Source: Comamonas odontotermitis (GTDB taxonomy: Bacteria; Pseudomonadota; Gammaproteobacteria; Burkholderiales; Burkholderiaceae_C). From it: a stretch of DNA of 64,000 nucleotides. Positions 47,597 to 57,748 of the stretch are shown piece by piece (within the stretch, counting starts at the first letter, position 1; each line of letters begins with the position of its first letter). Where the stretch lies: NCBI RefSeq assembly GCF_020080045.1, contig NZ_CP083451.1, forward strand, positions 3,459,001 to 3,523,000. Reading direction: 5' to 3'. Under the pieces are notes generated by a model that worked only from the letters and a program-made list of their open reading frames with translations, searched no databases and was not told the DNA's origin. The position numbers and the translations under genes were made by a program.

Positions 47597-48460
47597 ATGA
47601 CAGCCTCGCAACCCATCACCCCGGAATTGCGCGCCTGGATTATTGAACAGGCGACTGCCGGTGTCAGCGCCGAAAATGTCTTCAAGGCCATGTGCGACGC
47701 CGGGTGGAACGAAGATATAGCCGAATCCGCCATGGAAAAGGTGTTGACCGAACACCTGCAGCACCTGCACGGTGCCAATACCGAAATTGCCTCCGTCATC
47801 CACCGTCCGCTGCCCGAACCTCCGCTGGCCGATGCACCTGGCTCCATCCATGTCGGCGACCGCGATGTGAACGTGCTGCTGAGCATGAAACACCCGCGCG
47901 TGGTGGTATTTGGCAATCTGCTGTCCGATGAAGAGTGCGACGCCATCATTGCCGCGGCCAGGCCGCGCATGAAGCGGTCGCTGACTGTGGAAACCAAGAC
48001 CGGCGGTGAAGAAGTGAACGCCGACCGCACTAGCGACGGCATGTTCTTCCAGCGTGAGGAAACCCCGGTCGTAGCCACCCTGGAGCGCCGCATTGCCAAG
48101 TTGCTGAACTGGCCGGAGAACCACGGCGAAGGCCTGCAGGTGCTGCATTACCAGCCTGGTGCAGAGTACAAACCGCACTACGATTATTTTGACCCCACCC
48201 AGCCTGGCACGCCCACCATCCTCAAGCGAGGCGGCCAGCGTGTCGGCACCCTGGTGATCTACCTGAACAACCCGGAAGCCGGTGGCGGCACCAGTTTTCC
48301 CGACGTGGGCGTCGAGGTCGCACCGCGCCGTGGCAATGCCGTGTTCTTCAGCTATGCAGCCCCGGACCCTTCGACCAAGACCCTGCATGGCGGCTCGCCC
48401 GTGGTGCGTGGTGAGAAGTGGATCGCCACCAAGTGGCTGCGCGAAAGCGAATTCAAGTAA
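47597..48460 (+). CDS. Prolyl-4-hydroxylase-like 2OG-Fe(II) dioxygenase
   Basis: A 287-aa protein. The N-terminal 60 residues are a small helical domain (LRAWIIEQATAGVSAENVFKAMCDAGWNEDIAESAMEKV) similar to a UBA-like helix bundle. The oxygenase domain (about 90-285) has the iron ligands His-x-Asp in EYKPHYDYFD and His in KTLHGGSPVVRGEKWIATKW, with the lysine or arginine for 2-oxoglutarate in the same tail; LLSDEECDAIIAAA opens the P4H domain. The likely substrate, a peptidyl proline, is not known. It is 38 bases after yaaA. Confidence 0.88.
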   Translation: MTASQPITPELRAWIIEQATAGVSAENVFKAMCDAGWNEDIAESAMEKVLTEHLQHLHGANTEIASVIHRPLPEPPLADAPGSIHVGDRDVNVLLSMKHPRVVVFGNLLSDEECDAIIAAARPRMKRSLTVETKTGGEEVNADRTSDGMFFQREETPVVATLERRIAKLLNWPENHGEGLQVLHYQPGAEYKPHYDYFDPTQPGTPTILKRGGQRVGTLVIYLNNPEAGGGTSFPDVGVEVAPRRGNAVFFSYAAPDPSTKTLHGGSPVVRGEKWIATKWLRESEFK

Positions 48461-48461
48461 A

Positions 48462-48513
48462 AACAGCTGCTGGCGCTCTCTCATAAAGCGCTTTTAGCTA
48501 TTCATTTAATAGC
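48462..48513. repeat. Dispersed repeat, copy F
   Basis: AAAACAGCTGCTGGCGCTC, a short centre, AAGCGCTTTTAGCTATT and TTTAATAGCA: both halves of the repeat family in the reverse orientation relative to copy B. It lies in the gap before queF. Confidence 0.6.
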
Positions 48514-49371
48514 ATGACTTTTTCTTCCCAGCCCGAGCAATCGCCCCTGGGCCAGCGCTCGGCCTATATCGACCAATACAACCCGACCCTGCTCTTTCCA
48601 CTGCCGCGCGCTGCCAAGCGTGCCGAGATCGGATTGCAGGACGACCGGTTGCCGTTTTTTGGCGCCGATCTATGGACGGCGTATGAGGTCTCGTGGCTCA
48701 ACCTGCGGGGCAAGCCACAGGTGGCCCTGGTGAATTTCACCATCCCCTGCGAAACACCCAACATCATCGAGAGCAAATCCTTCAAGCTGTATCTCAATAG
48801 CTTCAACAACAGCCGCTTTGCCAGCGCGGGCGATGTGCGCGCCAAGCTGGTGGCCGACCTCAGCGAAGCCGTATGGCGCGGCGCGCCGCACAGCGCCACC
48901 ATCGGCGTCCAGCTGATCGAGCCCGAACTGTTTGATGCCCAACCCGTACAGGAGCTGGACGGCCTGAATCTGGATCGCCTCGATATCGATTGCGACCGCT
49001 ACGAACCCGCGCCTGAACTGCTGACCGCCGCATTCGACGAGCCACCCGTCACCGAAACCCTGACCAGCCGCCTGCTCAAAAGCAACTGCCTGGTCACCGG
49101 CCAGCCCGATTGGGGCAGTGTGCGCATCAGCTACAGCGGCCCGGCGATCAACCAGGAAAAGCTGCTGCAATACATCGTCAGCTTCCGCAACCACAACGAA
49201 TTCCACGAGCAATGCGTCGAACGCATGTTTGTCGATATCTGGCACCAGTGCCAACCCATCCGGTTGACGATATACGCACGCTATACCCGCCGTGGCGGGC
49301 TTGACATCAATCCGCTGCGCACCAGCCAGCCGATGGCCCTGCCGGCCAACGTGCGCACGGCGCGCCAATAA
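48514..49371 (+). CDS. queF: NADPH-dependent preQ0 reductase
   Basis: A 285-aa two-module (YqcD-type) QueF. The N-terminal half holds the substrate and NADPH motif [22 protein letters not shown]; the C-terminal half has the catalytic cysteine near 192 in [19 protein letters not shown] and the zinc-site-like [15 protein letters not shown]. It reduces 7-cyano-7-deazaguanine to preQ1 in queuosine synthesis. No preQ1 riboswitch is obvious upstream; the gap holds a dispersed repeat. Confidence 0.97.
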   Translation: MTFSSQPEQSPLGQRSAYIDQYNPTLLFPLPRAAKRAEIGLQDDRLPFFGADLWTAYEVSWLNLRGKPQVALVNFTIPCETPNIIESKSFKLYLNSFNNSRFASAGDVRAKLVADLSEAVWRGAPHSATIGVQLIEPELFDAQPVQELDGLNLDRLDIDCDRYEPAPELLTAAFDEPPVTETLTSRLLKSNCLVTGQPDWGSVRISYSGPAINQEKLLQYIVSFRNHNEFHEQCVERMFVDIWHQCQPIRLTIYARYTRRGGLDINPLRTSQPMALPANVRTARQ

Positions 49372-49404
49372 ACGCCTTTTCCGGAAATCTGCGCAAAGGC
49401 GACT

Positions 49405-50709
49405 TCATTCGTCCTTGAACAGCGGCAAGGTGTAAGGATCGGCAGTTCGCTCCTGCCCTTCCCGTTGCGCGCGCATCTCCGCTGCCTTGATTGCCTGCGC
49501 GTCGCCCACCATACCCTGGGCCGCTGCCTGCTCCTGCGGCAGCAGGTTGCCCACTCGCACGCCCAAAAGGCGCAGGCGCTGCTCCAGCGGCGCGCGCTTC
49601 AGGCACTGGCCTGCGGCATGGCGAATGGCCCTGGCATCACTGGTATAGAGCGGCAGGCTGTGGTCTCGGGTGGCGATGCGGAAATCGGTAAAGCGCAGCT
49701 TGATCCCAATCGTTCGCCCGACATAGCCCTTGCGCTGCAGGTCGGCAGCCACACTCTCGCACAGCTCGGTAAAGATCGCGCCCAGTTCCGCCCGGTCGCG
49801 CACCGCGTGCAGGTCACGGTCGAACGTGGTCTCGCGGCTCATCGATACTGGCTCGCTCTCCGTCACCACGGGCCGGCTGTCCTGCCCCCAGCAGGAAGCA
49901 TGCAACCAAGCGCCATAGCTACGGCCAAAGTGCTCCACCAACCAGTGCAATTCCTTGGCCGCCAGATCGCCCAGGGTGTTGATGCCCAGCGCCTGCAATT
50001 TGGCATCGGCCTTGGGGCCCACGCCGTTGATCTTGCGACAGGCCAGCGGCCAGATCAGTGTCTGAAGGTCACTCTCCAGCACAATGGAGACGCCATTGGG
50101 CTTGTTGAACTCGCTCGCCATCTTGGCCAACTGCTTGTTGGGCGCCACGCCGACCGAGCAGGTCAGGCCTGTTGCGGCATGTATCTCGCTTTGCAGGCGC
50201 AGTGCCAGGCTGCGCCCATGGTCATTCTGCCCGCCATCGACATGGGTGAAATCGATGTACACCTCGTCCACGCCCCGGTCTTCCATCTGCGGGGCAATGG
50301 AGGTGATGATGGCCTTGAACTGGCGCGAAAACTGCCGGTAGCGCGCAAAATCCACAGGCAGCAGAATCGCCTGCGGGCACAGCTTGGCCGCCTTCATCAT
50401 GCCCATGGCCGAGCCCACCCCAAAGGCGCGCGCCTGGTAGGTGGCCGTGGTGATCACCCCGCGCCCGACATAGTCCTTGAGCAGGGGAAATGCCTCTACC
50501 GGAATATCTGCGAGGCGCCCGCCATAAGCAGCGACCAGCGCGTCGTCCTCACGCCGCCGCCCGCCTCCGATGACCACCGGCAGCCCCTTGAGCTGCGGAT
50601 AGCGAAGCAGCTCGACCGATGCGTAGAACGCATCCATGTCCAGATGCGCCACGCGACGGCGTGGCGGCAATGCTGGCAGTACGGACTCTGGGGCGAAATC
50701 GTGGCTCAC
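49405..50709 (-). CDS. dinB: DNA polymerase IV
   Basis: A 434-aa Y-family polymerase. Catalytic motifs are VAHLDMDAFYASVELLRYPQ and GVDEVYIDFTHVDGG (the conserved Asp-Glu); CSVGVAPNKQLAKMASEFNKPNG and KINGVGPKADAKLQALGI (helix-hairpin-helix) follow, then the little-finger domain. It performs translesion synthesis. The C-terminal ADPYTLPLFKD resembles the QLxLF beta-clamp peptide. No LexA box is clear upstream, and it may be read from the MFS gene's transcript. Confidence 0.95.
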   Translation of the reverse strand: MSHDFAPESVLPALPPRRRVAHLDMDAFYASVELLRYPQLKGLPVVIGGGRRREDDALVAAYGGRLADIPVEAFPLLKDYVGRGVITTATYQARAFGVGSAMGMMKAAKLCPQAILLPVDFARYRQFSRQFKAIITSIAPQMEDRGVDEVYIDFTHVDGGQNDHGRSLALRLQSEIHAATGLTCSVGVAPNKQLAKMASEFNKPNGVSIVLESDLQTLIWPLACRKINGVGPKADAKLQALGINTLGDLAAKELHWLVEHFGRSYGAWLHASCWGQDSRPVVTESEPVSMSRETTFDRDLHAVRDRAELGAIFTELCESVAADLQRKGYVGRTIGIKLRFTDFRIATRDHSLPLYTSDARAIRHAAGQCLKRAPLEQRLRLLGVRVGNLLPQEQAAAQGMVGDAQAIKAAEMRAQREGQERTADPYTLPLFKDE

Positions 50710-50727
50710 GCCTTATTGTCGCCGCGC

Positions 50728-50756
50728 ACAGCAAACCCGGCACAGTGGCCGGGTTC
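50728..50756 (-). terminator. Hairpin between MFS gene and dinB
   Basis: AACCCGGC and GCCGGGTT form an 8-bp stem, but a T run is lacking, so termination may be weak. Confidence 0.4.
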
Positions 50757-50778
50757 GGTCAGGGACACACGTGACGCA

Positions 50779-52143
50779 TCAATGGTCATGATGCAGGTAG
50801 GCAGCCTGCTTGGGCAGCCGCAGGCTGAACAGGAACGCCACCACCATCATGACCGACACGTACCAGAAAAACGCGGTCTCATGGCCTGCGTTCTTGAGCG
50901 CCAGCGCCACAAATTCGGCTGACCCGCCAAATATGGCGTTGGCCACCGCGTAGGCCAGCCCTACGCCCAGCGCACGCACTTCGGGCGGAAACATTTCCGC
51001 CTTCACAATGCCGGAGATCGAGGTGTAGAAACTCACGATGGCCAGGGCCACCACAATCAGAAAGCCGGCCATCTCCGGCGACGTGGCACTGTGCATGGCC
51101 GTCAGAATCGGCACGGTACAGATGGCCCCCAGAGCACCAAACAGCATCATGCTGGTGCGCCGGCCAATGCGGTCTGAAAGCGCACCGAACAGCGGCTGCA
51201 TGCACATGTAGATGAAGAGGCAGACGGTCATCACATAGCTGGCCGTCTTGATGGGCAGGCCTACACTGTTGACTAGGTACTTCTGCATGTACGTGGTGAA
51301 GGTGTAGAAAATCAGCGAGCCCCCGGCGGTATAGCCCAACACCGTGACGAAGGCGCGCCAATGGTGCTTGAACAGATTGGCGAGCGTGCCCGTTTCCTTG
51401 TCGTGCATGGCTTCCTGCGATTGCGTCTCGTGCAGGGTGCGGCGCAGCAGCATGGCCACCACGGCAGCGACAGCGCCGCAGACAAAAGGAATGCGCCAGC
51501 CCCAGGCGCGCAGCTCGGCATCGGTGAGCACCGCTTCCAGAATCACGATCAGCAGCACGGCCAGCAACTGGCCACCGATCAGCGTCACATACTGGAAGGA
51601 TGAGAAAAAGCCGCGCTGCCCCTTGAGAGCCACCTCGCTCATATAGGTGGCAGTGGTACCGTATTCGCCGCCCACCGACAGCCCCTGGAACAGGCGGCAC
51701 ACCAGCAGCAGAAACGGCGCCAGCGCACCGATCTGCGCGTAGGTGGGGAGGCAGGCAATCACCAGGGAGCCGGCACACATCATGGTGACCGAGATCAGCA
51801 TGGACTTCTTGCGGCCGTACTTGTCGGCAATCCGGCCAAACAGCCAACCGCCGATCGGACGCATCAGAAAACCCGCAGCAAACACGCCAGCCGTATTGAG
51901 CAATTGCACCGTCGGATCGCCCTTGGGAAAGAACGCCGCGGCAAAGTAGATGGAAGAAAAGGCGTAGACGTAAAAGTCAAACCACTCAACCAGGTTGCCT
52001 GATGAGGCCGCCATGATGGCGAAGATGCGGTGGCGCTTTTCTTCCGGGCTGTAATGTGGCGGCGTGGCCGAGGTGGCGGAATTCGGAGTGGTAGTTGTCA
52101 TTGGCATGGTCCGATGAAAGAAACCATGATGCGCCGCGCGCAT
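50779..52143 (-). CDS. MFS metabolite:H+ symporter (KgtP/ProP-like)
   Basis: A 454-aa transporter with twelve predicted membrane segments. [14 protein letters not shown] is the signature of the metabolite:H+ symporter group (KgtP, ProP, ShiA), with [17 protein letters not shown] and [20 protein letters not shown]. It likely takes up an organic acid such as 2-oxoglutarate. Start 52143 has GGAGGG just upstream; shorter ATGs (52107, 52101) lack a ribosome site. It is 43 bases after the EamA gene and may be co-transcribed. Confidence 0.85.
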   Translation of the reverse strand: MRAAHHGFFHRTMPMTTTTPNSATSATPPHYSPEEKRHRIFAIMAASSGNLVEWFDFYVYAFSSIYFAAAFFPKGDPTVQLLNTAGVFAAGFLMRPIGGWLFGRIADKYGRKKSMLISVTMMCAGSLVIACLPTYAQIGALAPFLLLVCRLFQGLSVGGEYGTTATYMSEVALKGQRGFFSSFQYVTLIGGQLLAVLLIVILEAVLTDAELRAWGWRIPFVCGAVAAVVAMLLRRTLHETQSQEAMHDKETGTLANLFKHHWRAFVTVLGYTAGGSLIFYTFTTYMQKYLVNSVGLPIKTASYVMTVCLFIYMCMQPLFGALSDRIGRRTSMMLFGALGAICTVPILTAMHSATSPEMAGFLIVVALAIVSFYTSISGIVKAEMFPPEVRALGVGLAYAVANAIFGGSAEFVALALKNAGHETAFFWYVSVMMVVAFLFSLRLPKQAAYLHHDH

Positions 52144-52186
52144 GTACCCTCCTTGTCGGACGGACGCTGAAAACGGTTACTGGCAA

Positions 52187-53113
52187 TTACAGCTGGGTGC
52201 AAATAATGACAATGCCCACCAGCATCAGCGCAATGCCCCACTTCTCGTTCACGCGCAGCTGCTCCTTCAGAAAGCGACGTGAGACGATGTAGCTGAAGAT
52301 CACCTCAACCATGCCCAGGGTTCGCACCGAGGCTGCGCTCTGCAGCGCATAGGCGCTGAACCAGGCAAGCGAGGCAGCGCTGCCCATGCAACCCGCAATC
52401 AGCGAAACCCGCCACGCCTTCGCAATGCGCACCAGCACACCCGGGCTGCGCCAGGCAAACCACAAACCCATGGCCACGGTCTGCATGCATTGGGCAACAA
52501 AAACACCCCAGGCGCCGGACAGCAAGGCGCCCGGTGCCTTCAATTCAAGAGCAGCACCCCGAAACCCCACGGTAGCGATCGCAAAGCACGCGCCACATAC
52601 CAGGCCATAAAAAGCCGCTTTGCTGCGCCATTCAAACCGCGCGCCAGGCAGGCGTGGCGGCATCGACAGCAAGGCAACGCCCAGGGTGGCTATAGCCATC
52701 GCCCCCACCGCCCATGCGGTTGGCAGCTCATGCAGGAAAACCGCGCCGAACAGCGCCACCTGCAGTACCTCGGTTTTGGACAGGGTCACCGCTACCGCAA
52801 AATTGCGCTGCTGCATCGCCAGCAGCAAGGCACCGGTGGCAGCAATCTGAAAGAACGCCCCCAGAGCAATCCAGCCGAAATAGGCCCAGCTCCAATGGTC
52901 GATCCTTGGAGGTGTCTGTGGCAACGTATAGAGCAGCACCAGCGCCAATGCCGCGAGTGGCAACCCGTACAGAAAACGCACGAGAGTCGCAGGCCAGGTA
53001 CCCAGGTCTGCAGTGAGCGAGCGTTGCGCCGCGTTGCGCGCCGTCTGCGCCACTGCGGCAAACACCACCAGCAGCATCCACCAGCCACCCCATTGCATTT
53101 CCCCATCCGCCAT
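52187..53113 (-). CDS. EamA-family transporter
   Basis: A 308-aa protein with about ten hydrophobic helices: WWMLLVVFAAVAQTARN, LVRFLYGLPLAALALVLLY, FFQIAATGALLLAMQQRNFAVAVTLSKTE and, at the end, SYIVSRRFLKEQLRVNEKWGIALMLVGIVIICT. It is a DMT-superfamily protein with one clear EamA unit at each end. Its substrate is unknown. ATG 53113 is preceded by AGGG; the open frame to 53173 has extra residues of no family character. Confidence 0.78.
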   Translation of the reverse strand: MADGEMQWGGWWMLLVVFAAVAQTARNAAQRSLTADLGTWPATLVRFLYGLPLAALALVLLYTLPQTPPRIDHWSWAYFGWIALGAFFQIAATGALLLAMQQRNFAVAVTLSKTEVLQVALFGAVFLHELPTAWAVGAMAIATLGVALLSMPPRLPGARFEWRSKAAFYGLVCGACFAIATVGFRGAALELKAPGALLSGAWGVFVAQCMQTVAMGLWFAWRSPGVLVRIAKAWRVSLIAGCMGSAASLAWFSAYALQSAASVRTLGMVEVIFSYIVSRRFLKEQLRVNEKWGIALMLVGIVIICTQL

Positions 53114-53197
53114 ACCCTGCCCGCTCCTAGAAAGTGCCTGCGATCGTAGATGAATGGCACTGCGGCGGCCCATGCATTTGGCGATGTGCGCCCCTCA

Positions 53198-53223
53198 CAA
53201 AAAAGGCCACCCGCAGGTGGCCT
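53198..53223 (-). terminator. Terminator of the DUF937-OmpA gene
   Basis: GGCCACC and GGTGGCC form a stem followed on the minus strand by six T. Confidence 0.85.
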
Positions 53224-53243
53224 TGCTGGAAAGTTGCATCGCC

Positions 53244-54356
53244 TCAGTTGGCGCGCAGCACCACATCCACACGGCGGGAGGCCGCATTGGTGTTGCCGGT
53301 ATCGGAGGTTTCCGCAGGCTTTTCAAGTACCGTACGGTCAACAGGCACACCAGCCGCTGCCAAGGCTGTCTGTACCGCCATGGCACGCTGCTTGGACAGC
53401 TCTGCATTCTTGGCGGCATCACCCGTGGGGTCGTTGAAGCCCGATACGACCGCCTTCACGTCGGTGTGCGATTGCAGATAGCCGACCAGGGCCTTGGATT
53501 TATCCGCAAATTCAGGCGGCACCTCGGTCTTGCCGGTGTCAAAGAACACCTGAAGCTTGGGCACATCCTGCACCATGCTGTCGATCACGGCAGCACCCGC
53601 AGGGGCTGCGTCGGCAGTTGGCGCCGATGCCGCGGCGGGAGCGGGAGCTGCAGGCTCTGGTGCAGGAGCGGGAACCGGAGCGGGCTCAGGGGCCGGAGCA
53701 GGTGTTGCCGCTGGTGCAGCAGGCGCGGGCGCGGTATCTGGAGTTTTCTTGCCGCAATAGCTGATCCCGAAAATCACCACCAGCGCGCCGATGATCCAAG
53801 GCAGCCACTTGCCGATACCGCCTCCTGCTGCAGTCGCCGTACTGGCGGCAGCAGTGGAGACTGTCGATGCCGCAGACGATACCGCTGCGGTGCCTGCGCC
53901 CACCACCCCTGCTGCAGCTGCGGCACCGCTGCCCAGTAGGCCGCCAAGCAGGGATTTTCCGCTGCCGATCAATGCCACCGCTTCTGCAGGCAAGGTGGCG
54001 GGGAGCATTCCATTGGGCGAGAGACGCGAAACCAGCGCAGGCAGCAAAGCCCCAACCGCCGATGTCACGGCATCCTTGGGCAGGTGCAGCTTGTCGCTCA
54101 ACGTGGACAGCAAGCCTCCGGATGCACCGAAAACGCTGCTCACCTCGTCATTGGTAGGCGTGCGGGATTCTTCCGTGGTGCTTAGCCAGCTGTCTGCCAA
54201 CCCACCCAGGCCCGCAGAACGAAAGCGGTCCAGCAAGCCCGATAGACCTCCGTTGGCCGGGTCCGTGATGTAGGCCAGCACCATGGCAACCAGGTCTTTG
54301 GCCTTGTCGCCCAGACCAAAGCGGTCTGCCATGTCTCGAATCAAGGTGTCGAACAT
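53244..54356 (-). CDS. DUF937 (YidB-like) protein with OmpA domain
   Basis: A 370-aa protein in three parts: an N-terminal helical DUF937/YidB-like domain (about 1-140, MADRFGLGDKAKDLVAMVLAYI, VSSVFGASGGLLSTLSDKLHLPKDAVTSAVGALLPALVSRLS), a Gly/Ala linker with one membrane helix near 185-205 (KWLPWIIGALVVIFGISYCG), a Pro/Ala-rich spacer, and an OmpA-like domain (about 265-370, LQVFFDTGKTEVP, NAELSKQRAMAVQTALAAAGV, ASRRVDVVL) that should bind peptidoglycan. The protein would sit in the inner membrane with OmpA in the periplasm. Its function is unknown. Confidence 0.85.
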   Translation of the reverse strand: MFDTLIRDMADRFGLGDKAKDLVAMVLAYITDPANGGLSGLLDRFRSAGLGGLADSWLSTTEESRTPTNDEVSSVFGASGGLLSTLSDKLHLPKDAVTSAVGALLPALVSRLSPNGMLPATLPAEAVALIGSGKSLLGGLLGSGAAAAAGVVGAGTAAVSSAASTVSTAAASTATAAGGGIGKWLPWIIGALVVIFGISYCGKKTPDTAPAPAAPAATPAPAPEPAPVPAPAPEPAAPAPAAASAPTADAAPAGAAVIDSMVQDVPKLQVFFDTGKTEVPPEFADKSKALVGYLQSHTDVKAVVSGFNDPTGDAAKNAELSKQRAMAVQTALAAAGVPVDRTVLEKPAETSDTGNTNAASRRVDVVLRAN

Positions 54357-54553
54357 TCTCGTCCTCCTGTGATGGGAATCGCCAACCAGCGGATGCCGTT
54401 AGCGATTAAACCAGTGTAGGAAGAGGAACGCGCCGAGCTTGTAGGACAATGCGCAGGCGTTCAGAAACGCTTTCTATATTTTCAAATGATGACAAATACT
54501 TGCAACATGGCGTCCGGCGCGGGCCGCTGGCTCGCACGGCAGTCATTCGCGCC

Positions 54554-55723
54554 TCAATAAGGCAGAGGATAGGTTCCCGGCACCAGAATCTTGCTGTCCA
54601 CCTGGTTGATGTTGGTGTGGCCGCAGAAGGCCATGGATACATCCAGCTCCTTCTGAATGATCTGCAAGGCCTTGGCCACGCCCTCCTGGCCGAAGGCACC
54701 GAGCCCGTACAGAAAGCTGCGTCCGATCAAGGTGCCTTGTGCGCCTAGCGCCCGGGCCTTGAGCACGTCCTGCCCGCTGCGGATGCCGCTGTCCAGCCAG
54801 ACCTCGATGTCCTTGCCCGCTGCCTGGGCAATGGAGGGCAGCGCATCGATGGTGGCAGGCGCACCGTCGAGCTGGCGGCCACCGTGGTTGCTCACGATCA
54901 GGGCATCGGCGCCCGTCTGCGCCGCCAGGCGCGCGTCTTCCGCCTCCATGATTCCCTTGAGGATCAGCTTGCCGCCCCAGCGCTTCTTGATCCACTCCAC
55001 GTCACTCCAGTTCAGGCGCGGGTCGAACTGATCCGCCGTCCACGACGCCAGGGAGCTCACATCGCCCACGCCATCGACATGGCCCACGATGTTGCCGAAG
55101 GTACGGCGTTTGGTGCCCAGCATGCCCATGCACCAACGTGGCTTGGTTGCCAGATTGATCAGGTTGCTGATGGTGGGTTTGGGGGGCGTCGACAGGCCAT
55201 TCTTGATGTCCTTGTGGCGCTGGCCGAGGATCTGCAGATCCAGCGTCACCTGCAGGGCCGAGCAATTGGCGGCTTTGGCACGGTCGATCAGGCGCTCCAT
55301 GAATCCGCGATCACGCATCACATACAACTGAAACCAGAATGGATGGCGGTCGGTGCCTGCGGCAACGTCCTCCAGCGAGCAGATGCTCATCGTCGAAAGC
55401 GTGAACGGGATGCCAAAGGCCTTGGCCGCCCGGGCCGCCAGAATCTCGCCATCGGCATGCTGCATGCCGGTCAGACCTGTCGGAGCAATCGCCACAGGCA
55501 TGGACACATCGTGCCCCGCCATGGTGGTACGGGTGCTGCGGCCTTCCATATTGACGGCCACGCGCTGGCGCAGCTTGATTTTCTGAAATGCAGCTTCGTT
55601 GTCGCGGTATGTACTCTGGGTATAGGAGCCTGAATCCGCATAGTCATAAAACATGCGCGGAACGCGCTTCTGGGCCACTACGCGCAAGTCTTCGATACAG
55701 GTGATCTTGGATAAATCGGACAC
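54554..55723 (-). CDS. lldD: L-lactate dehydrogenase (FMN, LldD-like)
   Basis: A 389-aa FMN-dependent 2-hydroxyacid oxidase. It has RVPRMFYDYADSGSYTQSTYRDNEAAF, PVAIAPTGLTGMQHADGE, FTLSTMSICSLEDVAAGTDRHPFWFQLY, the catalytic histidine in DALIVSNHGGRQLDGAPATIDALP, and GAQGTLIGRSFLYGLGAFG. It oxidises a hydroxy acid, most likely L-lactate, and passes electrons to the respiratory chain. Its divergent neighbour is a lactate permease, which supports that substrate. Confidence 0.9.
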   Translation of the reverse strand: MSDLSKITCIEDLRVVAQKRVPRMFYDYADSGSYTQSTYRDNEAAFQKIKLRQRVAVNMEGRSTRTTMAGHDVSMPVAIAPTGLTGMQHADGEILAARAAKAFGIPFTLSTMSICSLEDVAAGTDRHPFWFQLYVMRDRGFMERLIDRAKAANCSALQVTLDLQILGQRHKDIKNGLSTPPKPTISNLINLATKPRWCMGMLGTKRRTFGNIVGHVDGVGDVSSLASWTADQFDPRLNWSDVEWIKKRWGGKLILKGIMEAEDARLAAQTGADALIVSNHGGRQLDGAPATIDALPSIAQAAGKDIEVWLDSGIRSGQDVLKARALGAQGTLIGRSFLYGLGAFGQEGVAKALQIIQKELDVSMAFCGHTNINQVDSKILVPGTYPLPY

Positions 55724-56049
55724 AAATCTTCCTCTGATGAATGCAGTGTTTGGTATAGGCAGCGTCTCATATGCTCGATGCGCCCTGTCATCACCAACCC
55801 CTGCCGACTGTCACAAAAGCAACAGCTTGGGCGTTGGTTTATAAGGAGCTACGGGTTTTTCTGAACTGCAAACCAAATGTCAGGCCGACATTATGTCGAG
55901 GTTCGATAGCGCTGGGGCCTGCTCACATACCCTCGGAATCGCGCATGCCCTGGTCTCAGTTCCCATGACGGTTGCAGCACCACCTTGCCTTGGTTGCGCA
56001 GACTCCGAACACCTGCGCCGTGGAGCACCGCCACAACGAGGAGTCAGGT
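55724..56049. other. Divergent regulatory region of the lactate genes
   Basis: This 326-base gap should hold both promoters. It includes the palindrome at 55886-55898. No regulator gene (such as lldR) is next to the pair within the window. Confidence 0.5.
55886..55898. promoter_or_regulatory. Palindrome CGACATTATGTCG
   Basis: A perfect 13-base palindrome midway between the divergent lactate oxidase and permease genes, plausible as a shared operator. It does not match the known LldR/PdhR site. Confidence 0.4.
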
Positions 56050-57711
56050 ATGGTTTGGCAGCAGATCTACAACCCCCTGGGCAATATGGTGCTCTCCACC
56101 TTGCTGGCGGCATTGCCCGTCGTCGTCATGCTGGTGGGATTGGGCTTTTTACACCTCAAGGCGCATATCGCAGCGGGCGCGGGCCTGCTGTGCGCCCTCA
56201 TCATTGCGATCGCCGTGTATGGGATGCCAGCCGACATGGCAGGGCGCGCCGCCGTGCTGGGTGGCCTCACCGGCCTGCTGCCCATCGGCTGGATCGTGCT
56301 GAACATCATCTTCCTGCACCAGCTGACCGAGCAGAACGGCAGCTTCAAGATCCTGCAGGATTCGATCGCCGGCATCACGGAAGACCGGCGCATTCAGTTG
56401 CTGCTGATCGCCTTTGCCTTTGGTGCCTTTTTTGAAGGCGCCGCTGGTTTTGGCACGCCGGTGGCCGTTACGGCCGCCATTCTGATCGGCCTGGGATTTT
56501 CTCCGCTGGCGGCCTCCGGCCTGTCGCTGATTGCCAATACCGCACCGGTGGCCTTTGGTGCCCTGGGCACGCCAGTCATCACGCTGGCCAAGGTACACGG
56601 GTATGACGTCATGGAAGTGACCGCCATGGTGGGCCGCCAGTTGCCTTTCTTCTCGGTGCTCGTGCCGTTCTGGCTGATCTGGGCCTTTGCCGGGCGCAAG
56701 GCCATGATGGAGATCTGGCCCGCCATCTTGGTGACCGGCCTGTCATTTGCCATTCCGCAGTACCTGGTCTCCAACTTCATCGGCCCCGAACTGGTGGACA
56801 TCATCGCCGCCATCGTCTCGATGGCCTGCCTCATCGGCTTTCTGCGCATCTGGCAGCCCAAGAACATCTGGCGCAGCACCTCGCTCAAAGGCCGCGACAA
56901 CGGCGAAAGCGAGGGCGATGCACCCCGCGCCATCACCCAGCACTCGCGCGCCGATGTGATCCGTGCCTGGACGCCCTGGGCCATCCTGACCGTGTTCGTC
57001 TTCATCTGGGGCCTGCCCTCGGTCAAGGCAGCGCTCAATGGCCTGTTCTCGCCATCCTTCCCCATGAGCGGCCTGCACAACATGATCGAGAAGGTGCCAC
57101 CCGTCGTACCTAATCCGACCAAGGAAGGCGCGGTCTATGTGCTGAACCTGCTGTCGGCCACCGGCACCGGTATCCTGCTGTCGGCCATTGTTGGCGGGTT
57201 GGTGATGAAGTACAGCCCGGTGGCACTCGTCAAGCAGTTCTTCAAGACGATCTGGCTCGTACGCTTTTCACTGCTCACCATCGTGCTGATGCTGGCGCTG
57301 GGTACCCTCACCCGCTACTCGGGCACCGATACGACACTGGGCCTTGCCTTCGCCAATACCGGCGTGCTCTACCCCTTCTTTGGCACCATGATGGGCTGGC
57401 TGGGCGTGGCGCTCACCGGGTCTGATACCGCATCGAACGTGTTGTTTGGCGGCATGCAGAAAGTGGCGGCTGAACAGCTGGGCCTGTCGCCTAACCTGAT
57501 GGGCGCCGCCAACAGCTCAGGCGGTGTGATGGGCAAGATGATCGATGCGCAATCCATCGTCGTGGCTTCAACCGCCACACGCTGGTTCAACCACGAGGGC
57601 GACATCCTGCGCTATGTGTTCTTCCACTCCATTGCACTGGCTTCCCTGGTCGGCATCTTTGTCACCCTGCAGGCCTATGTCTATCCGTTCACACTGATGG
57701 TGGTGAAGTAG
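56050..57711 (+). CDS. lctP: L-lactate permease (LctP family)
   Basis: A 553-aa transporter with about twelve to fourteen membrane helices. Signature stretches are FAFGAFFEGAAGFGTPVAVTAAILIGLGF, APVAFGALGTPVITLAKV and, at the end, GWLGVALTGSDTASNVLFGGMQKVAAEQLG and MGAANSSGGVMGKMIDAQSIVVASTAT. It imports lactate, possibly glycolate, with H+. The start ATG 56050 has GAGGAG about 9 bases upstream. An IS3 element was inserted 23 bases after its stop. Confidence 0.95.
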   Translation: MVWQQIYNPLGNMVLSTLLAALPVVVMLVGLGFLHLKAHIAAGAGLLCALIIAIAVYGMPADMAGRAAVLGGLTGLLPIGWIVLNIIFLHQLTEQNGSFKILQDSIAGITEDRRIQLLLIAFAFGAFFEGAAGFGTPVAVTAAILIGLGFSPLAASGLSLIANTAPVAFGALGTPVITLAKVHGYDVMEVTAMVGRQLPFFSVLVPFWLIWAFAGRKAMMEIWPAILVTGLSFAIPQYLVSNFIGPELVDIIAAIVSMACLIGFLRIWQPKNIWRSTSLKGRDNGESEGDAPRAITQHSRADVIRAWTPWAILTVFVFIWGLPSVKAALNGLFSPSFPMSGLHNMIEKVPPVVPNPTKEGAVYVLNLLSATGTGILLSAIVGGLVMKYSPVALVKQFFKTIWLVRFSLLTIVLMLALGTLTRYSGTDTTLGLAFANTGVLYPFFGTMMGWLGVALTGSDTASNVLFGGMQKVAAEQLGLSPNLMGAANSSGGVMGKMIDAQSIVVASTATRWFNHEGDILRYVFFHSIALASLVGIFVTLQAYVYPFTLMVVK

Positions 57712-57748
57712 CCGCAACATACGCTCCCGCACCCTGACCCGTCCTAGA

